This document shows positions 34,497 through 43,713 of a stretch of DNA of 64,000 nucleotides, piece by piece. The translations under genes and the position numbers were made by a program. The stretch's first letter is position 1. The number at the start of each line of letters is the position of its first letter. Source of the stretch: Bacteroides sp. (GTDB taxonomy: Bacteria > Bacteroidota > Bacteroidia > Bacteroidales > Bacteroidaceae); assembly GCA_023665805.1 (NCBI GenBank), contig JAMPDJ010000008.1, positions 1 to 64,000 of the forward strand, in the 5' to 3' direction. Under the pieces are notes generated by a model. The model was not told the DNA's origin, ran no database searches, and was given only the letters and a program-made list of their open reading frames with translations.

Positions 34497-34640
34497 GATT
34501 CCGGTTACTATTTTTATGCTTTGTAACATAAAAAGCACGTGCTTGCGCATATTTGACATGTCTTATGTGGATAAGGCATTATTTCCGACAGACATCTCTT
34601 TCCACAAGCTATCAGCCACAGTATGGACACAACCTCAATC

Positions 34641-34724
34641 ATACTATTGTCACGCTCCTGCCAATACTATTGTCACACTCCTGTCAATATTATTGTCGCG
34701 CTCCTGTCTATACTATTGTCAAGT
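34641..34724. repeat. 23-bp tandem repeat, about 3.6 copies
   Basis: Units begin at 34641, 34664, 34687 and 34710 and follow the consensus ATACTATTGTCRCRCTCCTG plus YCA. Copies differ at a few positions. The array lies 53 bp beyond the 3' end of the nuclease gene, in a 380-bp gene-free stretch (34397-34776) that otherwise holds only the promoter at 34466-34496. There is no spacer structure, so it is not a CRISPR. Confidence 0.85.
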
Positions 34725-34776
34725 GTGCGATGATAGATACTTTGGAAATGGGGTGTCTCGCCATGCCACGTGTTGC

Positions 34777-35589
34777 TCATTGCCAATCATTCATGTCATA
34801 GCAGGCCTCTATCTCCCCCTCTACATCATCGGGCAAAGCTGAAAAGAAATCAAGGGAAGTGATGCGTTCTATCTCGTCTACGGAGTTGACATATTTGGCT
34901 CGTGGGTTATTTCCGGCCTCATTCTTGTACAAGAAGCCTATGGCACGTGGGCGACCGCTGCGTACCCCTGTAAGTACAACTTTGAAAAAAGCGTCTGGAA
35001 CACGTATCCGGAATGTCTTGCCTATGAATCCATATCGGGGTTGCGCATAAAGCACGGGGCCGCACACAATGTATACAGGTTCCTTGGCGGCCCATGCGCG
35101 GCAGGCTTCTTCCAGTTCTTTCCAGTCACCTCGGTTCAGGTTACCATTCTGCGGACATATATTGGTCATATAGAAACTGGAATCCATGGCACGCCAATGG
35201 TATTTGTTATCTCCGGCAGGGCACATGTGTCCTCTGTCCCATCCGCTGTTTTTGTATTCGTCGGTAGTGACAGCCATGTCTTGTGGCAGTTCCGGGTCTG
35301 GAGAGAAGTGTTTGTTGCGGCTTTCGCGTTCAACCAACTTATCCGCATTCAGTTCCCATGCCACCCAATTGGGGATACAAAGTTCCGGATTATAGGATAC
35401 GGTATAGCCATAATGCCGTATGAGCACTTCGGCGTTCTGCTTGGTAGCAAGCGGTATCTCATAGGCTATGGTTGTGTCTATATGAGCTTCAGTTGCCTCT
35501 GTGTCGATAGTTCTGCTTGCCGTTCCATTAAGTAATGTATATGAGATGGCGCATATGGCTGTGATGGCAAATAGGAATAATCTCTTCAT
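34777..35589 (-). CDS. Secreted DNA/RNA non-specific endonuclease (DRGH/NUC1 family)
   Basis: This 270-aa protein from ATG 35589 has a hydrophobic signal sequence (about 3-20). The catalytic motif WDRGHMCPAGD (DRGH at 118-121, His121 general base) is followed by FYMTNICPQNGNLNRGDW, whose Asn binds the metal. This is the Serratia-nuclease fold. It is probably exported to degrade extracellular nucleic acids for nutrition or competition. No immunity gene is adjacent, so a toxin role is less likely. Confidence 0.9.
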   Translation of the reverse strand: MKRLFLFAITAICAISYTLLNGTASRTIDTEATEAHIDTTIAYEIPLATKQNAEVLIRHYGYTVSYNPELCIPNWVAWELNADKLVERESRNKHFSPDPELPQDMAVTTDEYKNSGWDRGHMCPAGDNKYHWRAMDSSFYMTNICPQNGNLNRGDWKELEEACRAWAAKEPVYIVCGPVLYAQPRYGFIGKTFRIRVPDAFFKVVLTGVRSGRPRAIGFLYKNEAGNNPRAKYVNSVDEIERITSLDFFSALPDDVEGEIEACYDMNDWQ

Positions 35590-35620
35590 GTTTTCTGTAT
35601 TGATGGATATAGAAAGCAAA

Positions 35621-35659
35621 CTACACAGGAACGTAATCTGACAAATCCGTACCCGTGTA
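35621..35659 (-). terminator. Possible hairpin between the permease and nuclease genes
   Basis: CTACAC-GG-CG pairs with CG-CC-GTGTAG (35621-35633 and 35647-35659) with bulges, in the 125-bp gap between the permease stop (35715) and the nuclease start. It is imperfect and the call is weak. Confidence 0.3.
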
Positions 35660-35714
35660 GCTTCTTGTACCTTATTTATATATAAGCAGGTTCATTCCCG
35701 CTTCTATTTGACGT

Positions 35715-36887
35715 TCAATGGCAGTGGCAACATTTCTGTTTCTTCCCCAGGCCCAACTTGGGCAACAGCAGTGCATTGACCAGCATCATGGCCAGCACGC
35801 CAGTGCATGTCCACTTAAACCACCCTGTAGTGTGAGTCATAGCGCATGTGGAAGTACTCAGACGATACAGGAAATCCACATGACCGGAGAACTGCAACCA
35901 ATCCACCAGACAACCGAATAGTATGGCACCTGTAATGATAGACAGCAAGTAAACCACCATGGTGCGAGTGCCCATGTTTTTCTGTATTACCAGTATGGAT
36001 GCGAAGTTGCATGCCGGACCGGCCATAAGCATCACCAAGGCCGCACCTGGGGTGAGACCCTTCATCATCAATGCCACGGCAATTGGAATACTGCCAGTGG
36101 CACACAGATACATTGGTATGGCTACGATAAGCACCAGAACCATGCTGGCCAGTGTGTTGCCCTGAAATATGGAGAAGTATTCGGTTGGAACATACACGGT
36201 CAATAGTCCTGCAATCACCAGGCCTATGGTCAACCACTTGCCTATATCTGCCATCATGTCTACATATGCATAGGTCAAGGCCTCCTTCATCTTGCCAAAG
36301 AAAGTCTTCTTCCCGGGGCATGTGTTCTCCTCCTGCCCTTGTACACGACCTTCATGGCAGTGGCAGGAATGTTCCTGCTCTTGCACTCTGGTTTCATGGC
36401 AATGACAGGATGGTTCCTGTACGTGTGCATGGTTATGGCAGCAGCAACCATCTTCCTTGCGCCCGTCTTTTGTCTGCTTGTACCCTTCTTCGTTTTGCGT
36501 CTCTACCCTATCTACGATGAAACCTCCAAATACGGCCGTTACCAATGCAGCAATCGGACGCAGGATGGTAAACGGCAAGCCCATGAGCGAGAATGTTGCC
36601 ATAATCGAGTCCACGCCGGTTTGGGGGGTGGCGACGAGAAACGATACTACGGCTCCCTTGGACGCACCCTCCTTTCTGAGGGACATGGCCGTCGGAATAA
36701 CGCCGCATGAGCACAAAGGCAAGGGAATGCCCAGCAGTGCAGCGTTCAGTACGCTGCGAAAAGAACGACGCGACAGATACTTGGTGTAGAATTTGCCAGG
36801 TACAAAAGCATGCATTAAACCTGCCAGCAAGAAGCCAAGCAGCAAATACGGTGACATGCCGTTGATGATGTTAAAAATCTCTTTCAT
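35715..36887 (-). CDS. Metal efflux permease, SO_0444/DUF318 family, with Cys/His-rich loop
   Basis: This 390-aa protein has about ten membrane helices in two related halves. The first half has PLCSCGVIPTAMSLRKEG (about 57-74) and the second YLCATGSIPIAVALMMKG, typical of UPF0718/ArsP-like permeases. A cytoplasmic loop (about 148-190) carries repeated CCCHNHAH, CHCHETRVQ and CHCHEGRVQ clusters, and the C-terminus ends CCHCH. These should bind Zn, Cu or similar soft metals. A Fur-family regulator starts about 520 bp upstream. A TACCTTTG -7 element lies at 36929-36922 on the minus strand. Confidence 0.85.
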   Translation of the reverse strand: MKEIFNIINGMSPYLLLGFLLAGLMHAFVPGKFYTKYLSRRSFRSVLNAALLGIPLPLCSCGVIPTAMSLRKEGASKGAVVSFLVATPQTGVDSIMATFSLMGLPFTILRPIAALVTAVFGGFIVDRVETQNEEGYKQTKDGRKEDGCCCHNHAHVQEPSCHCHETRVQEQEHSCHCHEGRVQGQEENTCPGKKTFFGKMKEALTYAYVDMMADIGKWLTIGLVIAGLLTVYVPTEYFSIFQGNTLASMVLVLIVAIPMYLCATGSIPIAVALMMKGLTPGAALVMLMAGPACNFASILVIQKNMGTRTMVVYLLSIITGAILFGCLVDWLQFSGHVDFLYRLSTSTCAMTHTTGWFKWTCTGVLAMMLVNALLLPKLGLGKKQKCCHCH

Positions 36888-36921
36888 AATTATACAATAC
36901 CTTTAGATTGACTTAACGCTG

Positions 36922-36929
36922 CAAAGGTA
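36922..36929 (-). promoter_or_regulatory. -7 element of the metal permease gene
   Basis: The minus strand reads TACCTTTG 34 bp before the ATG. Its presence suggests that the permease is transcribed separately from the Fur-family gene, giving a site where that regulator could act. Confidence 0.4.
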
Positions 36930-36986
36930 TGGCGGGATTTTTGCAAATGAAAGGCAATGTGCATTTGTATCCGCATTGCCACCACC

Positions 36987-37412
36987 CTATTTTCCACTGC
37001 ATTTGGAACAGACTCCTTTCACTATAAATTCAATGTCCTGTACCTCGAAACCCTCGGGCATGATTATTTGCGGGATAGGCATATCTGTCAAGCACATGGT
37101 CCGTTGGCATCGTGTGCACGTGAAATGGACATGCCCATGTTGATGGTCATGATTGGGACAAGAACAAAGGCAATACTTCTGCATGCCGGAACCATCATCT
37201 ATGGTATGGAGAAGACGTTTCTCGGCAAAAAGCGTTAGCGTGCGGAAGACAGACGAAGTGTCGGCAGTTACCATTTCGTTCATCACGTCCTGAAGCGAAA
37301 ACGCATCGCCATGCATACGTTCGTGGATAATCCTCAGCACCAGAATACGCACTGCCGTGACGCGTATGCCGGCCTCGGACAGAATATGTTCATATATCTG
37401 TACGTCCGCCAT
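36987..37412 (-). CDS. Fur-family transcriptional regulator (Zur/Fur-like)
   Basis: This 141-aa protein has an N-terminal winged helix (GIRVTAVRILVLRIIHE and TADTSSVFRTLTLFAEKRLL) and a C-terminal metal-binding domain. The latter has NHDHQHGHVHFTCTRC and a closing CSKC, giving the two CxxC structural zinc motifs plus a His-rich sensor site. The His cluster suggests zinc sensing. The start overlaps nothing; the ABC ATPase gene ends 2 bp upstream, so it is probably read from that operon, with the efflux permease downstream. Confidence 0.88.
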   Translation of the reverse strand: MADVQIYEHILSEAGIRVTAVRILVLRIIHERMHGDAFSLQDVMNEMVTADTSSVFRTLTLFAEKRLLHTIDDGSGMQKYCLCSCPNHDHQHGHVHFTCTRCQRTMCLTDMPIPQIIMPEGFEVQDIEFIVKGVCSKCSGK

Positions 37413-37414
37413 GT

Positions 37415-38155
37415 CTATATCTCGAAATAATTTTCAAGTTCGGCCGCAGCCTGTCCGTCGGAATTGTCGATGTCGCGTATGATAACACCATGTTCCAGCA
37501 AGGCTATGCGAGGGCAGATATCCACGGTATGCTGTAGGTTGTGACTGGATACAAGTATGGTGGCACCGGTCCTGGTGTTATACTCACGCAGTAGGCGTTT
37601 GATGGCACTTTGGCTGGATGGATCAAGGAAATTGAAGGGTTCGTCCAAAATGAGTATCTTGGGCTGCAGAAGCATGGCACCAATGATACCCACTTTTTGT
37701 TTGTTACCGGCAGAAAGATTGCGTATCAATTTCTTTTGGCCGGCCACTTCGCCAGCCATGAATTGTTCGTGTTCTGCCAGGAAGACCTCCACTTCTTCCT
37801 GTGTGCGTCCGGATATCCGGCCTATGAATTGGAAATACTCATCGGGAGTGAGGTAGTCGATTAAGAAAGATTCGTCTACAAAGGCACCCGTCCAGTCTTT
37901 CCATTCTTCCGTTGTGGCCACATCGACTGTGGCCTGTGCCAAGCCTTCGGATAATTCGGAAGCGGACGGATGCATCAGTACACGTCCGCCATCGGCTTTT
38001 ACCAGATCCAGTATCAGACGAAACAGTGTACTCTTACCAGCTCCGTTGTTTCCAACCAGTCCCAACATCTGGCCGTCCTCTATCTCGTAATGAGAAATAT
38101 CCACTGCGGTCTTCTCTCCAAAACTCTTCTTTAGGTTTTCGATTATTATCTTCAT
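37415..38155 (-). CDS. ABC transporter ATP-binding protein (partner of the DUF5687 permease)
   Basis: This 246-aa protein has Walker A VGNNGAGKST (about 34-43), signature LSAGNKQKV (Leu-Ser-Ala-Gly form), Walker B ILILDEPFNFLD and an SSHNL H-loop. It energises export with the membrane protein encoded 76 bp upstream. The Fur-family gene follows 2 bp later. Substrate unknown. Confidence 0.88.
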   Translation of the reverse strand: MKIIIENLKKSFGEKTAVDISHYEIEDGQMLGLVGNNGAGKSTLFRLILDLVKADGGRVLMHPSASELSEGLAQATVDVATTEEWKDWTGAFVDESFLIDYLTPDEYFQFIGRISGRTQEEVEVFLAEHEQFMAGEVAGQKKLIRNLSAGNKQKVGIIGAMLLQPKILILDEPFNFLDPSSQSAIKRLLREYNTRTGATILVSSHNLQHTVDICPRIALLEHGVIIRDIDNSDGQAAAELENYFEI

Positions 38156-38231
38156 GTATGTTTATCGTTTATAGGTGTTGTTCCCTATGTTTTGCTTATG
38201 TGTGCTTACACCTTATTATTATATATGATAT

Positions 38232-39731
38232 CTACGAATTGCGACTGGAGCGAAATCCGTCCATATTGACATAGCGACGGACCATCAGCCTGGTATAGAT
38301 ATTGCGCAACCACAGTTTATGTGTGCAGATACCTATTACACCTATGGCTACCAGCAACATATAACCCCATACATCGCCCAACATCAGCACGCATGCCTTT
38401 TCCAGTGCAATGGGCATAAACAGCATTACCATGCTGATGATTTGCTGCATGGTGTTACCTTGTTTGCCAAGAAGTTTCTGATTGAGAGGCAGGGTGTTGT
38501 TGTTGTACACTGCCATCTGGAAGATTAGAGGATACAAAACTCCGGCCGTCATGAACATATATCCGAGGTTCATCCATAGTGAAATCCTGCCGATGACTAT
38601 CAGTGGCAAGACAATGAGCAAAGGAAAGACCAGCAAAGCGGTATTGAAGTAATACTTGGCCTGCAACAGGGAGAAGATGCTCTCGCGACGCGCCATCAGT
38701 CCGTCTATGTAGTTGCCCTCGTAGCACATAATCGTAATGAGTGTAGTCATGCCCAGGATGATGTAGTCGTAGAGACAGATAAAAGATTTCATGAATGAAC
38801 CGCTGTAGACATCACTGAAATACTGGACAACAGAGAACACCACTATGAGGACTATACCTACAAGGAACTGCATACGCACCTGGCTGTTGCGCAACCTCAG
38901 CTTGACTTCCATCTTCAGATATTCACCAAGGGTACCCCATCGGTTGAGAAAGTTCATCTGAGTGGTGGACTTCAGTTCGACTTCCTCTTTCTTGGCAACC
39001 TCGAGGTTCACCATGCGCATCTGCAGCCTATAGTTGGCAAGATACAGCAGGGCTATTATCAAGAATGTAACAAGAAAAAGTAAAACGTCGCCTAAGGCAT
39101 ATCCATAAAGCAATTGGGTACATGGCATGTCCAGTATGTTTTTGTCCGGCAGCAGCATGAGTGCCACCAATCCACCGTGTATGGCTGAAGGCAGCAATAT
39201 CCACAGTATATTCTTCATGCACAGAGCACGGCACAACAAGTAACAGAAGCCGTCGGCTATGCACATTAGCCACCATCCCAGCAGCCACATCAGAAATCCT
39301 GACCACCCCAGAAGCGGCAGGACACAAATGGCACCAAATGGCACCAGCATGAATCCCCAGAACAAGTTTCCGTAACTGAATCCCCTACGCAACAAATGCA
39401 TATTCATGAGAAACTGCTTACGTATGGGCAACAATGAGTATTGGCGTATCTGTTGTGCAGGTGTTTCCTGCAGTATGAAACGTATCCAGAAGTCTACCAT
39501 CAGTATCCATATCATGTTTCCGTCCAAGACGTGAAAAGCCGCAACACCGGGATAAGCCCCTTTCATGGCCAAAGGAAGAATAGCACCCAAAAGTAGCAGG
39601 ATGGCAGCATAATATATTACCATGAACCACATTAGAATCTTTATGAAGCGGCTCTTTTCGAACATTGGGTGCCGCCTGTCTTTCAGTTCTTCCTGCTCTA
39701 CCAACAGGCGGTATAGTCTATATTTGTTCAT
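38232..39731 (-). CDS. ABC exporter membrane protein, DUF5687-like
   Basis: This 499-aa protein has about 12 hydrophobic segments grouped in pairs, an N-terminal cytoplasmic helix (EQEELKDRRHPMFEKSR) and no soluble domain. The layout fits DUF5687 proteins, which are found in Bacteroidota next to an ABC ATPase, as here. It is probably the membrane half of an exporter; no cargo is indicated. Confidence 0.75.
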   Translation of the reverse strand: MNKYRLYRLLVEQEELKDRRHPMFEKSRFIKILMWFMVIYYAAILLLLGAILPLAMKGAYPGVAAFHVLDGNMIWILMVDFWIRFILQETPAQQIRQYSLLPIRKQFLMNMHLLRRGFSYGNLFWGFMLVPFGAICVLPLLGWSGFLMWLLGWWLMCIADGFCYLLCRALCMKNILWILLPSAIHGGLVALMLLPDKNILDMPCTQLLYGYALGDVLLFLVTFLIIALLYLANYRLQMRMVNLEVAKKEEVELKSTTQMNFLNRWGTLGEYLKMEVKLRLRNSQVRMQFLVGIVLIVVFSVVQYFSDVYSGSFMKSFICLYDYIILGMTTLITIMCYEGNYIDGLMARRESIFSLLQAKYYFNTALLVFPLLIVLPLIVIGRISLWMNLGYMFMTAGVLYPLIFQMAVYNNNTLPLNQKLLGKQGNTMQQIISMVMLFMPIALEKACVLMLGDVWGYMLLVAIGVIGICTHKLWLRNIYTRLMVRRYVNMDGFRSSRNS

Positions 39732-39766
39732 CGCTTATGTCTACGATTGTGAGGGTATATGTATAA

Positions 39767-39819
39767 TATCGGCATGAACAGTCATCCAGTATTCAAGTGT
39801 ATGCCTGTTCATGCCGATA
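39767..39819. terminator. Terminator of sppA
   Basis: TATCGGCATGAACAG (39767-39781) pairs perfectly with CTGTTCATGCCGATA (39805-39819). It lies 18 bp beyond the sppA stop on the minus strand. Confidence 0.75.
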
Positions 39820-39836
39820 AGTCATGTGATGATGGA

Positions 39837-41609
39837 TTAGCGTATATTCAATTCATAAGGCATACGTGCCTGCATGTAATCCTGTTTGCGGATATCGCGT
39901 AGCATGGAATAAGCAGTGTAATTCTCACCAAGCATATCATGCAGATGGCTTTCGAGATAACTGTTCTTCTTCTGGTTCAACATCTGCTCAAAGGGATTAG
40001 CCGGTGCAGGATAACCCACGGTGCGATATTTGTCCGCTTTGGCCAGCTTGGCAGCATGGGACACTGCAGCGTCCAAATTGCCCAACTCGTCCACCAAACC
40101 TATCTTCAATCCCTGTTCACCGGTCCATACACGACCCTCGGCTATCATTTTCACGCTATCTTGGGAGATACCTCTGCCATTGGCCACACGTTTGGTGAAT
40201 GTATCGTAACCACGCTCTATCATTTTCTGCAATTGTGCCCTTTCCGCATCATTAAAGGGGCGAGCCATGGTACCCATGTCTGCCATCTCGTTAGTCTTGA
40301 CCACATCAAACTTCAGGCCGATTTTCTCAGTCATCAGTTCGCTGACATCAGGAATAAGACCAAAGATACCTATTGACCCTGTCAACGTGGTAGGTTCGGC
40401 AAAGATACGATTGGCGGCACAACTTATATAGTATCCTCCACTGGCTGCCATACCACCCATACTGACAACAACAGGCTTCTTTTCTTTCAACAGTTCCACT
40501 TCGCGCCAAATCTGCTCACTGGCAAAAGCACTGCCGCCAGGACTGTTGACACGTATTACCACGGCCTTGATATCATCATCCTCGCGCAGCCCTTGTAAGT
40601 CTTTCACCATTTGGTCGCCAACAATCTGGTGAGTCTGACTCATACCCATGGAGGCAGCACTTTGCACAATTTCGCCATAGGCATAGTACACAGCAACTTC
40701 GTCATCCACCTTGTCGTCCAAAGCTTCGCTTTTGGCTACATCTGATACGGAGGCGAATATGAGATCATCGTCGTCATCATCCAAACCGCACTTGGCGCGT
40801 AGTAATGCCTTCACCTCGTCAATATAGCACAATTTGTCCACAAGACCGGCCTTCACTATGTCCTCGGCAGGAGTCAGCATGGTAAGGCTGTCGGCCATGG
40901 CGTTTAATGCGCTTGCCTCCAAACCTCGGCTTTGCGCCACATCGTCTACCATATTGTTCCAAATACTGGAGAGATAAGATGTAACCTGTTCGCGGTTGGC
41001 CGGAGACATCTCTGTGGCTATGAAAGGTTCCACGGCACTCTTGTATGTGCCTACCTTGAACACCTGCATCTTCACTCCTACCTTGTCCAAAACGTCCTTG
41101 AAGAACATGACTTGTGTGGACAAGCCACTAAAGTCCACCGACCCCTCGGGATTCAACAAAATGGTATCGGCTACAGAGGACAAATAGTAGTCCGTCTTGC
41201 CATAACCCTCACCATAGGCGATTATCCATTTGCCACTCTTTTTGAATTCCACCAAGGCTTGGCGCAATTCCTGTGCCATGGCCGGAGAGGCGGTCGTACC
41301 ACCTGCCCGCATATATACGCCTTCAATGTTCTTGTTGGTGGCGGCTTTCTTCAAGGCAGTCAAGGCATCCTCCAGAGAAAGACCTTCGTTTTTCTCACCC
41401 ATCAGTATTGCCAATGGATTTGGTTCGTTACGCTCGTTAATGGAGCCGCTGATATTCAGACTCAATATGCTCTTCTTCTTGATGGGAGAAGTCATTCCCT
41501 CGGTCGCAATCATACCAGCAAGCGAGATGATACTGATGATTGTAAAGAATGCCATGGTGAGGAACAGGCCCACTACCGTGGCAAAGGTGTACTTGATAAA
41601 ATCTTTCAT
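39837..41609 (-). CDS. sppA: Signal peptide peptidase SppA, long (67K) type
   Basis: This 590-aa protein has an N-terminal membrane anchor (about 10-35) and two ClpP-like halves. The C-terminal half has the nucleophile segment GGMAASGGYYISCAANRI and the preceding RVNSPGGSAFASEQIW. The N-terminal half supplies the Lys general base (segment near TYKSAVEPF). It is membrane-bound and degrades cleaved signal peptides. The length fits E. coli-type SppA (618 aa). Confidence 0.92.
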   Translation of the reverse strand: MKDFIKYTFATVVGLFLTMAFFTIISIISLAGMIATEGMTSPIKKKSILSLNISGSINERNEPNPLAILMGEKNEGLSLEDALTALKKAATNKNIEGVYMRAGGTTASPAMAQELRQALVEFKKSGKWIIAYGEGYGKTDYYLSSVADTILLNPEGSVDFSGLSTQVMFFKDVLDKVGVKMQVFKVGTYKSAVEPFIATEMSPANREQVTSYLSSIWNNMVDDVAQSRGLEASALNAMADSLTMLTPAEDIVKAGLVDKLCYIDEVKALLRAKCGLDDDDDDLIFASVSDVAKSEALDDKVDDEVAVYYAYGEIVQSAASMGMSQTHQIVGDQMVKDLQGLREDDDIKAVVIRVNSPGGSAFASEQIWREVELLKEKKPVVVSMGGMAASGGYYISCAANRIFAEPTTLTGSIGIFGLIPDVSELMTEKIGLKFDVVKTNEMADMGTMARPFNDAERAQLQKMIERGYDTFTKRVANGRGISQDSVKMIAEGRVWTGEQGLKIGLVDELGNLDAAVSHAAKLAKADKYRTVGYPAPANPFEQMLNQKKNSYLESHLHDMLGENYTAYSMLRDIRKQDYMQARMPYELNIR

Positions 41610-41879
41610 AACTATTATCGTTTTGTTTTTGTATTATATAATGTCGGCCTTAATCCTCCATATGGCAACTCCCGTTACAAATTTAACGAAAACGATTACA
41701 AATTTACATCTTTTTTCGTTTATACTTTACTGCATTGTTGCTTTTTTTCAAGGATGACTTCATTTTATTACATTGATGCATACCGGTGGCAGAAAGCCAC
41801 ACGATTGAGTACTCAGATGCTTGCCACATGTAATCCAATGGTTGAAAACTCTGAGATTTTAGGATACAGATGCCTATGC

Positions 41880-41934
41880 AAATAAAATCTCCGGTGATGT
41901 CTATGGCATCAAAACACCATCGACATCACCGGAG
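41880..41934 (-). terminator. Terminator of the beta-eliminating lyase gene
   Basis: CTCCGGTGATGTC (41889-41901) pairs perfectly with GACATCACCGGAG (41922-41934). On the minus strand it is followed by a T-rich stretch (ATTTTATTT). It lies 57 bp beyond the lyase stop. Confidence 0.8.
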
Positions 41935-41990
41935 GGCATGTTATATATGTTGGAACGGACATTATTACTGCATATTCGTTGACATCCTGT

Positions 41991-43439
41991 CTACAGGCTG
42001 TCGCCGAAATCTGCCTTGAATTTGGCAACAAGCTCCTCCTGCCAATGTCCGATTTCTTTCAGACGTCCAAAAAAGAAACGCAAGACATTAGGCTCTTCCA
42101 CCCATTGCAGGCCACCTATGAGCTGTCTGTTATCCCATAACCATTTAACACGATCTGCCACATACTTGATTTGTGACAGAGTGTAGACACGACGGGGAAC
42201 AGCCAGACGCATCAGCTCCAGTTCGGCAAAACGTTCGGTGCCATCCGGTTCGCGCTGTTCGGACAATGTACCGCGTTCCATACCACGTATGCCACCGGCA
42301 ATGTATAGGGCGGCTGCTACGGCTGCAGCAGGATATTGGTCATGAGGCATGTCGGGAACAAATCCCTGACAGTCCAAGTGTGCGCCTAATCCACCTGATG
42401 GTTTGATTACGGGTACACCGTAATCGTCCAGCTCTTTCACCAGATAAGCGATGAACTCCGGGGCATGGCTTAAGTAATCCATGTCCAAGGATTCGTATAG
42501 ACCTTCGGCCATAGCCTCAATGGAGCGAACGTCGATACCACCATATGTAAGGAAGCCTTCGTACAATGGGATATACTCCATCATGCTCTTGATGAGGTCG
42601 GTATTGTGACTGAGGATGGCACCGCCACGGGCAAAACCCAACTTGCGCGCAGAAAAATATATGATGTCCATCTTGTCGGCCAAAAGATGAAATATTTCCT
42701 TGGGAGTCATATATTTGCACTGTGCTTCACGTGTCTTTATGAAATAAATGTTGTCCTGCAAAAGCGATGCGTCCAACACGCTGGGAACACCATATTCATG
42801 ACAGATGTCTGCCACTGCCAGCATATTGGCCAAGCTAACCGGTTGACCGCCAATAAGGTTGGTACCGGCTTCCACACGGACGTACGCCACCTTGTCCGGA
42901 CCATATTCCGTAATGGTCTTTCTGAGTTCTTCCAGGTCAAAATCTCCCTTGAATGGATCATCACTTTGCGGAACAAGGCCTTTTTGGCTGATAAGTTCAA
43001 TGACATCTCCACCGCAACGCGTAACATGCGCCTTGGTGGTGGTGAAGTGGAAGTTCATCAAGGCCACCATGCCAGGTTTCACAAAACGCTCGGCCAAGAT
43101 ATTCTCGCAGGCACGTCCCTGATGTGCGGGCAATACGTTTTCCACACCAAAGACTTCCTTGATGGCATCCTTTAGACGCAGGAAACTGGCACTGCCGGCA
43201 TAGGAATCGTCTGCAACATGCATGGCGGCGGTTTGGCGGTCAGACATGGCATTTACACCAGAGTCGGTAAGCATGTCCATGTATATGTCCTTGTTTTGGA
43301 GCAAGAAAGTATTGCATCCGGCCTGCTGAATGGCACGGATTCTTTCGTCCACAGGCAAAAGGTTCAACTTCTGGATTACTCGCACTTTGTGCATTTCCAA
43401 TGGTACTTGGTTTTCGGGTTGGTAAAATTTTACTGACAT
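41991..43439 (-). CDS. PLP-dependent beta-eliminating lyase (tryptophanase / tyrosine phenol-lyase family)
   Basis: This 482-aa protein belongs to the tryptophanase/tyrosine phenol-lyase family. HQGRA (106-110) holds the PLP phosphate, N194 is in TNLIGGQPVS, D223 is in VLDAS, K266 in SARK is the Schiff-base Lys, and R411 in RLAVPRR should bind the substrate carboxylate. MERG (R389) and LRFFFGR near the end match tyrosine phenol-lyase, where Arg and two Phe contact the phenol ring, rather than tryptophanase. The usual Arg three residues after D223 is Leu226. Substrate is therefore unsure: Trp (indole), Tyr (phenol) or another beta-substituted amino acid. The minus-strand -7 TAACTTTG is at 43554-43547. 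Confidence 0.8.
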   Translation of the reverse strand: MSVKFYQPENQVPLEMHKVRVIQKLNLLPVDERIRAIQQAGCNTFLLQNKDIYMDMLTDSGVNAMSDRQTAAMHVADDSYAGSASFLRLKDAIKEVFGVENVLPAHQGRACENILAERFVKPGMVALMNFHFTTTKAHVTRCGGDVIELISQKGLVPQSDDPFKGDFDLEELRKTITEYGPDKVAYVRVEAGTNLIGGQPVSLANMLAVADICHEYGVPSVLDASLLQDNIYFIKTREAQCKYMTPKEIFHLLADKMDIIYFSARKLGFARGGAILSHNTDLIKSMMEYIPLYEGFLTYGGIDVRSIEAMAEGLYESLDMDYLSHAPEFIAYLVKELDDYGVPVIKPSGGLGAHLDCQGFVPDMPHDQYPAAAVAAALYIAGGIRGMERGTLSEQREPDGTERFAELELMRLAVPRRVYTLSQIKYVADRVKWLWDNRQLIGGLQWVEEPNVLRFFFGRLKEIGHWQEELVAKFKADFGDSL

Positions 43440-43546
43440 GTTTTTATATTATTAAATACATCATCACATGGTGGGGACTTATGTATGAATGCGAGACAGA
43501 CAGCGATGCGAAAGTGTATTTTGTCACAACAACTACTATCTGTTTT

Positions 43547-43554
43547 CAAAGTTA
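43547..43554 (-). promoter_or_regulatory. -7 element of the lyase gene
   Basis: The minus strand reads TAACTTTG about 108 bp before the ATG. No TnaC-like leader peptide is seen in the intervening sequence. Confidence 0.4.
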
Positions 43555-43578
43555 CAATGAATTTTAATACGAATTATA

Positions 43579-43612
43579 AATGCATGCCTTTAAGTGTCTA
43601 AAAGCATGCATT
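43579..43612. terminator. Hairpin downstream of murB
   Basis: AATGCATGC (43579-43587) pairs with GCATGCATT (43604-43612). It lies about 100 bp beyond the murB stop on the minus strand and just upstream of the lyase promoter. Confidence 0.5.
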
Positions 43613-43713
43613 ATCTTGCATTTTGGTAGCAAAAAGCCCATTTTGCATGATGGACTATTGGTAAAATCCAAACTAAATGGGTGCTTCCTTTACCTTTCTA
43701 AAGGGTATCTGAA

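Noticed and set aside
34641..34724. Possible CRISPR array
   Set aside because: The 23-bp units are directly adjacent with no unique spacers, the units are imperfect, and no cas genes are in the window.
34777..35589. Secreted nuclease as a type VI-style toxin
   Set aside because: It has a conventional signal sequence, no toxin-delivery domain and no adjacent immunity gene; a nutritional or housekeeping secreted nuclease is simpler.
40932..41885. 317-aa plus-strand open frame
   Set aside because: Mostly antisense to sppA and extends into its upstream region; no family features.
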